Source: Faecalibacterium sp. HTF-F (GTDB taxonomy: Bacteria; Bacillota; Clostridia; Oscillospirales; Ruminococcaceae). Taken from it: DNA of 64,000 nucleotides. A program made the translations under genes and the position numbers. Where the stretch lies: NCBI RefSeq assembly GCF_023347535.1, contig NZ_CP094473.1, positions 992,001-1,056,000 on the forward strand. The letters run 5' to 3'. The notes under the pieces are model-generated. The model made no database searches, was not told the DNA's origin, and was given only the letters and a program-made list of their open reading frames with translations. Below, one piece after another: positions 54,937-62,132 of the stretch. Numbering within the stretch: position 1 is the stretch's first letter; each line of letters opens with the position of its first letter.

Positions 54937-57021
54937 TTAGTTCTTCTGCACTTCGATACGGTAGTTGACGTATTTCCCGCCAGTGTCAGCCAGAACGATA
55001 GTTCCGTCGTAGGTCTTGCCTGTTTTCGGGGAGTAGAGCTTCTTCACATTCGCCTTGCCGGATTTAAGGAGCGCGGCGGCAATCTTCGCGGAAAAAGCGG
55101 TCTTGCGTTCCTCGAAAAAGCGGTCATTCTTCCACATGACAAAGGCACATTCTTTGTTGCTGCAATAATAGTTTTTCTTCCCCTCATGGACGGGGGAACC
55201 GCAACGGGGGCATTTGCCGACAGAGGGCTTTTCCTCCCGGAACAAATCCTTTTTCCCGTCCAGTGCTGCGGCGTGTGTCTGCACAAGCTCCCGCGCCATA
55301 GCTTCAATGCCGGACAGAAATTCGCCGGGGTCTGCGGCTCCCTTTGCTATCTGCGTCAGATTGTTTTCCCATTCTGCGGTAAGCTGTGGGGAAGTGAGTA
55401 TATCCGGCAGAATACAGATAAGGCTGTTCCCGTTTTTGGTAGGGATAAGCTGCTTCCCCTTGCGCTCCGCAAAGCCGCCCTTTACCAGTTTTTCAATGAC
55501 GGCGGCGCGGGTGGCGGGAGTGCCAAGCCCCCGGCGTTCCGCGTCCGGGTCGGTGTCCCCGTTCCCGGCGCGTTCCATAGCCGACAAAAGGCTTGCTTCG
55601 CTGTGGGGCTTCGGCGGCGTTGTGGTATGCTCCGTTACTTTTGCGGCGGGGTTAGGAAAGCCCTGTCCCTCGGAAAGCTTCGGCAGCGTCACGTCTGCAT
55701 TTTCCCCGTCCTCCGCTTCGGGCTTATCTTTCAGCGTCGCCCGGTATCTGCGTTGAAGCTCTTTCCAACCCTCCGCAAGTACGGTCTTTCCCCTTGCGGT
55801 GAAGTCTGTCCCGGCGCATGAGAAAACCGCCGTAACCGCTTCATAAATATGCGGCTCGGCGGTGGCAAAAAGCAGACGCGCCCCCGCAAGGGTAAGGATA
55901 TTCTTCTCGCTTTCCGGCAGCGCGTCCGGGTCAGCCTTTGCAAGCTCCATAGTGGGAATGATTGCGTGGTGGTCTGATACTTTTTTACTGTCTAATACCT
56001 TTACAACCTCCGGCGTGAAGTCCGCGCCCGCCATAAAGGGGAGTTTTTCGCAAAGCAGCGCGATAATGCCCGCTGCGGTGCCGCCCATGTCGTCAGTAAG
56101 AAAGCTGCTGTCCGTCCTCGGATAAGTAAGGAGCCGCTTTTCATAAAGGGATTGTGCAAGGTCAAGGGTCTGCTTCGCGGTGTAGCCGAAAATGCGGTTC
56201 GCTTCCCGCTGCAAAGAGGTAAGGTCAAAGAGCTTCGGCGGGGCTGCGGTTTTCTTCTCTCTGGTGAGGGAAACGCATACCGCCGTTTCCGCTTCGCAAG
56301 CCCCTTTCAGCGCGTCGGCTTCTGCCTTGTCGGAAATCCTCCCGCTTGCCGCTTCCGCGCCGGATAAATCAAGGCGCACATGATAATATTTTTCTTTCTG
56401 GAAATGGGAGATAGCCGCGTCCCGGTCGGTGAGCATTTTTAAGGTCGGGGTCTGGACGCGCCCCACGTTCAAGGTCTTTCCATACAGGCAGGAGAAAAGC
56501 CGGGTGGCGTTAATGCCGATAAGCCAGTCAGCCTTTGCGCGGCAGAGGGCAGACGCAAAGAGCGCGTCGTATTCCTGCCCGTCTTTGAGGGAAGCAAAGC
56601 CCGCCTTGATTGCCCCGTCCTCCATTGAGGAAATCCACAAGCGGCGCATGGGCTTCTTGCAGCCCGCCGCTTCGTAGACAAAGCGGAAAATCAATTCTCC
56701 CTCGCGCCCCGCGTCACACGCATTTACCACTTCGGAAACGTCGGCGCGGTGCATAAGCTCTTTTAGGGTTTTGAATTGCTTCCCCTTGTCCGGGTCAACG
56801 GCGTACTGCCATTCCTCCGGCAGAATGGGTAAGCTCTCAAAACTCCATTTTTTATATTGCTCCCCGTAGGCGGCAGCTTCCGCAAGCTGTACCAAATGCC
56901 CGACGCACCATGAAATGAGGCAGCCGCCGCCCTCGATATATCCGTCTTTCTTTTCCTTAACGCCAAGCGCGGCGGCGATAGTCTGCGCCACGCTCGGCTT
57001 TTCTGCAATAATCAGTTTCAT
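54937..57021 (-). CDS. topB: DNA topoisomerase III of ICE C (type IA)
   Basis: 694 residues. TOPRIM start KLIIAEKPSVAQTIAAALG and DAGREGELIFRF; active-site tyrosine in LTYPRTDSSF (about residue 298); C-terminal zinc ribbon CPRCGSPVHEG...C. ATG 57021 follows AAAGGAGAACAGAAA. Same role as 20495-22543, but diverged enough that recent duplication is unlikely. Confidence 0.93.
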   Translation of the reverse strand: MKLIIAEKPSVAQTIAAALGVKEKKDGYIEGGGCLISWCVGHLVQLAEAAAYGEQYKKWSFESLPILPEEWQYAVDPDKGKQFKTLKELMHRADVSEVVNACDAGREGELIFRFVYEAAGCKKPMRRLWISSMEDGAIKAGFASLKDGQEYDALFASALCRAKADWLIGINATRLFSCLYGKTLNVGRVQTPTLKMLTDRDAAISHFQKEKYYHVRLDLSGAEAASGRISDKAEADALKGACEAETAVCVSLTREKKTAAPPKLFDLTSLQREANRIFGYTAKQTLDLAQSLYEKRLLTYPRTDSSFLTDDMGGTAAGIIALLCEKLPFMAGADFTPEVVKVLDSKKVSDHHAIIPTMELAKADPDALPESEKNILTLAGARLLFATAEPHIYEAVTAVFSCAGTDFTARGKTVLAEGWKELQRRYRATLKDKPEAEDGENADVTLPKLSEGQGFPNPAAKVTEHTTTPPKPHSEASLLSAMERAGNGDTDPDAERRGLGTPATRAAVIEKLVKGGFAERKGKQLIPTKNGNSLICILPDILTSPQLTAEWENNLTQIAKGAADPGEFLSGIEAMARELVQTHAAALDGKKDLFREEKPSVGKCPRCGSPVHEGKKNYYCSNKECAFVMWKNDRFFEERKTAFSAKIAAALLKSGKANVKKLYSPKTGKTYDGTIVLADTGGKYVNYRIEVQKN

Positions 57022-57056
57022 TTTCTGTTCTCCTTTCGGTTGTTTTAGGTTTGAAA

Positions 57057-57085
57057 TTGGTTTATACTTTAAGCATTACTATAAG
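57057..57085 (+). promoter_or_regulatory. Promoter of the Shedu-like gene
   Basis: TTGGTT (57057-57062), 17 bp, TATAAG (57080-57085), 15 bp before ATG 57100. Independent of the surrounding minus-strand operon. Confidence 0.55.
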
Positions 57086-57099
57086 AAACAGGTGACAAT

Positions 57100-57852
57100 A
57101 TGAAATCAATACATACTTTCGATGTTTTTGCTCCTACTGATGAACAGGAAGAAGCAATGAATAAAAAACGTGGCGGGCATTACAGGCGCGGTAAAAACAA
57201 AGAAATGGATTACTTTATTGAGTGTGCTACTTCGCTATTTCCCAACAACCATTATTCAAGGTTCACACCTATATATGATACGACAAAAGAGTTTTATCAA
57301 CTGATTACTTCTTCCGATACAACAGAAAGAGCTATACTAAATTGGATAGCTTCTAATCGTGCATGGAATTATTTGTTTGGCTTATTACGGCATTATTACA
57401 GAACAGGACACCATGACGATAATTATATCTTTCCAGAGTTCAAAATCGGGTCGGCTTATGTGGCTGATTATCTGCTCATAGGTAATAGTTCAGACGGTTA
57501 TCAATTTGTCTTTGTGGAATTAGAAGCTCCCAACGGGCGGATAACAAAAGAAAAAGGTACTCGTTTCGGGGAAGTAATCAATAAAGGGATTGAACAGGTT
57601 AGGGATTGGCAAATGTATATTGCTGCAAATTGGAATGTAATTGTAGCAGAATTGGAAAAGCACTCATTCTCCAATACAAAGTTACCCAGACAATTATACA
57701 AATATTGCCCTTATCAAATCTACTATGCTGTGATAGCCGGACTCCGTAAAGATTTTGAGAATATTCGTGATAGAAAGCTCCAACTGCAAAATGAAAATAA
57801 CATAACACTTTTGCATTACGAAAATCTCATAGATGTTGCAAACGAAAATTAA
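57100..57852 (+). CDS. Shedu-like (DUF4263) putative defence nuclease
   Basis: 250 residues. FPEFKIGSAYVADYLLIGN, then FVFVELEAPNGRITKEKGTR and INKGIEQVRDWQMYI match the DUF4263/Shedu nuclease core, a PD-(D/E)xK fold; the usual ExK appears as ELE here. Shedu proteins protect against phage by cutting DNA. It is a lone gene on the plus strand, AT-rich, with its own promoter, dropped between topB and DUF4366 genes of a minus-strand operon: typical cargo. Family assignment is from pattern recognition. Confidence 0.65.
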   Translation: MKSIHTFDVFAPTDEQEEAMNKKRGGHYRRGKNKEMDYFIECATSLFPNNHYSRFTPIYDTTKEFYQLITSSDTTERAILNWIASNRAWNYLFGLLRHYYRTGHHDDNYIFPEFKIGSAYVADYLLIGNSSDGYQFVFVELEAPNGRITKEKGTRFGEVINKGIEQVRDWQMYIAANWNVIVAELEKHSFSNTKLPRQLYKYCPYQIYYAVIAGLRKDFENIRDRKLQLQNENNITLLHYENLIDVANEN

Positions 57853-57862
57853 AAGTCCATTT

Positions 57863-58051
57863 TCAGCGTTCCGGCTCACTTGCCTTTTTCTCCTGTACCT
57901 GTTTCAGACAGTAGCCCACACAAGGGAGCTGCCCTTTGTACGGACAGGAAGCGCAAGCCGGGGAATGGGGAACGGGCGGCGCATTGTCACGCCGCCCGCC
58001 CGGTCTTTGTATCATCATCTTTTCAAAGGGATTGTCGGTAAACAGGGTCAT
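57863..58051 (-). CDS. Small cysteine-motif protein downstream of DUF4366
   Basis: 62 residues. TLFTDNPFEKMMIQRPGGRR, then CASCPYKGQLPCVGYC: four cysteines likely bind a metal. ATGA overlap with the DUF4366 gene supports it as real. Function unknown. Confidence 0.6.
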   Translation of the reverse strand: MTLFTDNPFEKMMIQRPGGRRDNAPPVPHSPACASCPYKGQLPCVGYCLKQVQEKKASEPER

Positions 58052-58758
58052 GCTTCCTCGTCCTCCTGTTCTTCATCAGAAAGCCCGTCCCCCTCGTCCG
58101 GCTCGTCCTCGTCGTAGTCGTCAAAATCGAAATCTTCAAGGTCGGTGCCGCCCTTGACGTTTTGCTTCGGCTTCATAAACTTAAAATAATAGAACGCGCC
58201 CCCGCCGCCAAGAAGTGCCACGACAAGGAAAAGCACAAGCCCGCCCGCATTGCCTTTCTCTTTGGGCAGCTCCGGCGGTTCCTCGGTTTCCGGCTCTGCT
58301 TCCTTGCCGCTGCAAGCGGTCATGTTGTCCTTGCAGACGGGGCAGCTCACATTTACCTTTCCGGCTTCGCATTTTTCGGTGCAACTGCAAACGGCGGGCG
58401 GGGCTGCTTCGGTGCTTCCGTCCTCCATAAGTGCTAAGAGGTCGGCTTCGTCCACTTGATTAAGGAAATGTACGGTGTTCTCGCCCTCGTCGTCCCGGTC
58501 AATGAGGATATAAAAGTAATTGCCGTTTTTGGTCGTTACGGTGATAAGCTGCTTGTTGCCGCCGAAATCGTCTACAAGGGTCGCGTTCCCGTCCGGGGTA
58601 AGGGGTTCTTCCTTTTGGGGTTCCTCGTAGACAACGCCGCTGTCGTTGGTGTCGTCCTCTCCCTCCGGGGTCTGTGCAAAAGCGGTGACGGAAAAGCCGC
58701 CCGAAAGCATAAGGGCGGCGCAAAGTGCGGTCAGTGTTCTAAGGATTTTCTTATTCAT
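58048..58758 (-). CDS. DUF4366 family secreted/membrane protein of ICE C
   Basis: 236 residues from ATG 58758. Signal peptide (LRTLTALCAALMLSGGFSVT, AFA), domain with ITVTTKNGNYFYILIDRDDE, a cysteine-rich stretch (CSCTEKCEAGKVNVSCPVC) absent from the ICE A copy, a C-terminal membrane helix (GLVLFLVVALLGGGGAFYYF) and a very acidic tail. Accessory of the transfer apparatus, function unknown. Confidence 0.8.
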   Translation of the reverse strand: MNKKILRTLTALCAALMLSGGFSVTAFAQTPEGEDDTNDSGVVYEEPQKEEPLTPDGNATLVDDFGGNKQLITVTTKNGNYFYILIDRDDEGENTVHFLNQVDEADLLALMEDGSTEAAPPAVCSCTEKCEAGKVNVSCPVCKDNMTACSGKEAEPETEEPPELPKEKGNAGGLVLFLVVALLGGGGAFYYFKFMKPKQNVKGGTDLEDFDFDDYDEDEPDEGDGLSDEEQEDEEA

Positions 58759-59029
58759 TCTCGGTGTCCTCCATTTCTTCGGTGTCGTGGTCTGCGGGTT
58801 CTGCGGGGTAGCCCGGCGCGGCTTCCATGCCCGGAATACCGCCCCCGGAAAGCATAGCGGAAAGCTCATGCGGGGAAAGGCGCATGGAGCGCACAAGCTG
58901 TACGATTTGCAGGTTTTCCGCTTCGGTTTTCTGCGCTTCAAGCCCCCTTAATTTATTCTGGTACTCGGTGATTTTCTCGCGGGTCTTTGCAATCTCCTTG
59001 TCGATACGTTCAATTTTGTTCATAGCCAT
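58751..59029 (-). CDS. DUF4315 family protein of ICE C
   Basis: 92 residues. IERIDKEIAKTREKITEYQN coiled coil, then RLSPHELSAMLSGGGIPG and an acidic end. ATG 59029, with AGGAG about 10 bases upstream. Overlaps DUF4366 by 8 bases, as in ICE A. Confidence 0.75.
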   Translation of the reverse strand: MAMNKIERIDKEIAKTREKITEYQNKLRGLEAQKTEAENLQIVQLVRSMRLSPHELSAMLSGGGIPGMEAAPGYPAEPADHDTEEMEDTENE

Positions 59030-59067
59030 CAATAAATTTCTCCTTTCAGATTTTCATTTTTTTGTTG

Positions 59068-61176
59068 TCAGTTCCAATTCATTAAGCCGTAGCCCTTGAT
59101 ACAGGAGTAATTGACGGGGTAGCTCTTTATCTTGCAGGCGTCGCCGGAATTGCCCTCGACGGTATAGACGCGCTCCCCGTCCGTCCCGATAACAAGCCCT
59201 ACATGGTCTGCGCTCCCGTCCCCGTCCCAGTCGAAAAAGATAGCGTCGCCGGGGGCGATATTCTCATAGCCCCTCGCGCCCCATTGCCCGCGTGACTGGA
59301 ACCAGGGTACGCCCTGTGACTGGCACCCGGCAAAGCGCGGCTCGCTTTTCCCGGCTTGATTGTAGCACCATGAAACAAAACAGGCGCACCATTCCACGCG
59401 GCTGTTAAATCCGTACCAGCTCCAAAAGGGTCGCCCGCCTACGTTGCCGACTTGCCGCTTCGCAAGGTCTACAACGGCGGTGTTGCCGGGGCGTGTGCCG
59501 TTTACAAGCTGTACGCCGCTTAAATCCTCGGACGCGCCCATATCGGGGGAGCCGCCGCCGAAAATCAGCGGCTTGTTTCCGCTTGTTTCCAGATAGACGC
59601 GGTACATTTCAAGCTGCTGTGGCGTTAGAAGTTCCTCCGCAATCTCGGAAATGGGCTTGTTCGTCAGCTTCACGTTGAGGATATGGTACTCGTAGGGTAC
59701 TTCCTCGCTGGTCGTTTCCCCTGTTTCCGGGTCTGTGCTTGTTTCTGTGCGGTAGCGGATTTCCGTTTCTTCCGTCAGCGTCAAAGTGTACTGCATGGCA
59801 AAGACGCGGTTTAGTTCTGCCTGTGCGCTCTGCGGGGTGTAGGTCTGTAAAAGGGCGGTGAGGTAGGACGCTAACTCATGGGGGTTATGCCCGATACTGT
59901 CAAGGTCATAGCGGTATTCGTCATAGCCGGGGTGGGTGCTTTCGATATTGTCAATCTGCTGCTGAAGCTCGTTTTCCTTTGCGGCGTAATTATTTTCCGT
60001 CGCCACAAGGTCGCTGTCCTCCGACGTGTAGGAAGTCCCAAGTATGCCGTTCATCAAGCCGGAGAACATGGAGCCGCAAGAGGAAAGCCCCGCCGATACC
60101 ATGATGAATAAGAGCAGCGCGGCAACGGCGATACATACGCCCGCCGGGTGCCGCCCTACAAAAGCGATTGCCTTTTTTGTTTCCTCGGCGGTCTTTTTTG
60201 CCGCCTTGCGGGTGTTCTCTGCGGCTTTCTGCGCCGTTTTTGCGCCGCCTTTCCTTGCCGACTTTGCATACTGCCGCTTGATTTGCTGCTTCTGCATGAA
60301 GCGGGAAAGGGGATTGCCCGCAATCTGCGGATTGTCATGTAGGGATTTATGGTACTGGAAATCCACATTCGCCTTGAACGCCGCTTTCTCTGCCTTTGCC
60401 GCCGCCCGGTAGGGTTTGAGCTTGTGGCTGCGGTAGCCCTCCTTGACTTTCCGCGTCCCGTACTTTGCGCCGCGCTCTGCCAGTTCTTCGGATTTGTGCG
60501 CCCCCTCAACGCCGGAATTGTCCTTTTCAACGGAATGTATCTTGTTGTGGACGAAAATACCCGCTTCCTGTGCGGGGCGGGATAGCGGGTTATTGTGGGG
60601 CTTATTCCTTCCTATGGGCTTTTCCTGTTCCTCAAAATGTAGGCGGGTCTTGCCTTTCCCGGTGGCTTCATCAAAGGTGCGCTCCCGTACAAGTTTCTTT
60701 TCTTTGGGGATAGCCGCCTTTGCCGCGTCCAGACGGTCGGCTGCTTTGTCCGATTTTCGGATATACCTTTCAAGCTCCGGCGTTGCCCGTTCCTCGTCGG
60801 TAAACTGCAAGCGGGAAGATTTTTCTTTTGCTGTGGCTTCTGCCTGTGCTTTCCTCGCCGCCTTTTTGCTCGCCTTTCTGGTACGCGCCCCGTCGATACG
60901 CTCCAAGACGCGCTCGGCTGCGGCGGTGTCCTGTTCCCGTTCTGCCCCCGGCGCATGGGGAAGCGGCGGCGCGGCGGCTGTGGGCGCGGGAGCTGCGCCG
61001 CCCGGTATGGTCTGCGCTGCCTGTTCCGGCGGCTGCGGTGCTTCGGTCTTTGCAAAGTCCGCGTCCCTTATCCGCTTGCTGATACGTTTCTTTTTCCCGG
61101 TGGCGGCGTTTACCTCGACAGCCCCCTCGCGGGTCATTTTCTGCGTGACTTTCTCACGCGCTCGATACTGTTTTAT
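59068..61176 (-). CDS. CD1107-type transfer protein with CHAP wall-hydrolase domain
   Basis: 702 residues from ATA 61176. Long basic, Ala/Lys-rich cytoplasmic part opening KQYRAREKVTQKMTREGAV, one membrane helix (GVCIAVAALLLFIMVSAGL, about 365-385), an extracellular stalk, and a CHAP domain: catalytic Cys in EWCACFVSWC, His in DHVGLVIG, and VEGN. It replaces the NlpC/P60 domain of the ICE A homologue. GGAGG lies 8 bases before the ATA and no standard start is close; the frame extends upstream to 61215 without a ribosome site. Confidence 0.8.
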   Translation of the reverse strand: MKQYRAREKVTQKMTREGAVEVNAATGKKKRISKRIRDADFAKTEAPQPPEQAAQTIPGGAAPAPTAAAPPLPHAPGAEREQDTAAAERVLERIDGARTRKASKKAARKAQAEATAKEKSSRLQFTDEERATPELERYIRKSDKAADRLDAAKAAIPKEKKLVRERTFDEATGKGKTRLHFEEQEKPIGRNKPHNNPLSRPAQEAGIFVHNKIHSVEKDNSGVEGAHKSEELAERGAKYGTRKVKEGYRSHKLKPYRAAAKAEKAAFKANVDFQYHKSLHDNPQIAGNPLSRFMQKQQIKRQYAKSARKGGAKTAQKAAENTRKAAKKTAEETKKAIAFVGRHPAGVCIAVAALLLFIMVSAGLSSCGSMFSGLMNGILGTSYTSEDSDLVATENNYAAKENELQQQIDNIESTHPGYDEYRYDLDSIGHNPHELASYLTALLQTYTPQSAQAELNRVFAMQYTLTLTEETEIRYRTETSTDPETGETTSEEVPYEYHILNVKLTNKPISEIAEELLTPQQLEMYRVYLETSGNKPLIFGGGSPDMGASEDLSGVQLVNGTRPGNTAVVDLAKRQVGNVGGRPFWSWYGFNSRVEWCACFVSWCYNQAGKSEPRFAGCQSQGVPWFQSRGQWGARGYENIAPGDAIFFDWDGDGSADHVGLVIGTDGERVYTVEGNSGDACKIKSYPVNYSCIKGYGLMNWN

Positions 61177-62132
61177 TTTTCTGTCCCTCCAATCCGCGCC
61201 CTTGCAAGGGCGCAATACTCGGCGTTTATCTCAATGCCTATATAATGCCTGTCAAGCTGCCTTGCGGCTGCTCCCGTCGTGCCGCTGCCGAAAAAGGGGT
61301 CAAGCACAACGCCGCCTTTCGGACAGCCCGCCTTGATACAGGTTTCGGCAAGTTTTGGCGGGAACGCGGCGAAATGCCCGCCCTTGTAGGGTACGGTATT
61401 GATAAGCCACACGTCCCGCCTGTTCCGCATGGTCGGCATGAGGGCTTCGTCGTAGTAGCTGCCGCTTCTCGCCCGGTTAAGCCCCTGTACTTTCCCCTGT
61501 CCGGGTACTTCGTCCGCATATTTCTGTCCCGCGCTGCGCCCGGTGCGGTACCGCGCCGCCGTTGTGGGGGCTAACGGCTCGGCTATGGCGGCTGCGTCAT
61601 AGAAATATTTCTTTGACTTCGTAAGCAGAAAGATATGTTCATAGCAGCGGGTAGGGCGGTCTTTCACGCTCTCCGGCATGGGGTTTTCTTTCTGCCAGAT
61701 AATGTCGCTCCGTAAATACCACCCGTCAGCGCGTAGGGCAAAAGCTAAAAGCCAAGGGATACCGATTAAGTCCTTTTGTTTGCAGCCGGAAACGCGGTTG
61801 TTTTTTGCAATCTGCTGTCCGTTTCTGCCTTTCGGGTTCTTCGGGTCTGCATGGTAGCCCTTGTTCCCTGTGCCGCAGTAGGTGTCCGCGATATTCAGCC
61901 AGAGCGTACCGTCAGAACGCAGTACCCGGCGCAGCTCGCGGAAAACCTCGGTCAGCCTGTCAATGTACTGCTCCGGCGTGTCCTCCCGCCCAATCTGCAT
62001 ATCAAGCCCATAATCCCTAAGCGCATAGTAGGGCGGGCTTGTGACGCAACAGTGTACGCTTTCCTCTGGAAGCTCCCGCAAGGCATAGAGCGCGTCCCGG
62101 TTGATGATGGTGTCAGTTTTCAGCCCGTTCAT
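61173..62132 (-). CDS. Orphan DNA methyltransferase (beta-class, TSPPY type)
   Basis: 319 residues. Catalytic motif IV VTSPPYYALRDYG (about residues 31-43) comes before the SAM motif DPFFGSGTTG (about 283-292), the beta-class order. TSPPY is usual for N4-cytosine and some N6-adenine enzymes. No restriction enzyme gene is adjacent. It probably protects ICE DNA from host cleavage. ATGA overlap with VirB4 upstream, and its stop overlaps the ATA start of the next gene. Confidence 0.85.
   Translation of the reverse strand: MNGLKTDTIINRDALYALRELPEESVHCCVTSPPYYALRDYGLDMQIGREDTPEQYIDRLTEVFRELRRVLRSDGTLWLNIADTYCGTGNKGYHADPKNPKGRNGQQIAKNNRVSGCKQKDLIGIPWLLAFALRADGWYLRSDIIWQKENPMPESVKDRPTRCYEHIFLLTKSKKYFYDAAAIAEPLAPTTAARYRTGRSAGQKYADEVPGQGKVQGLNRARSGSYYDEALMPTMRNRRDVWLINTVPYKGGHFAAFPPKLAETCIKAGCPKGGVVLDPFFGSGTTGAAARQLDRHYIGIEINAEYCALARARIGGTEK

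Noticed and set aside
54901..55821. 306-codon frame on the plus strand
   Set aside because: Antisense to topoisomerase III; starts inside oriT locus 2.
60443..61336. 297-codon frame on the plus strand
   Set aside because: Antisense to the CHAP protein; Ser/Arg/Ala-rich shadow of an Ala/Lys-rich gene.
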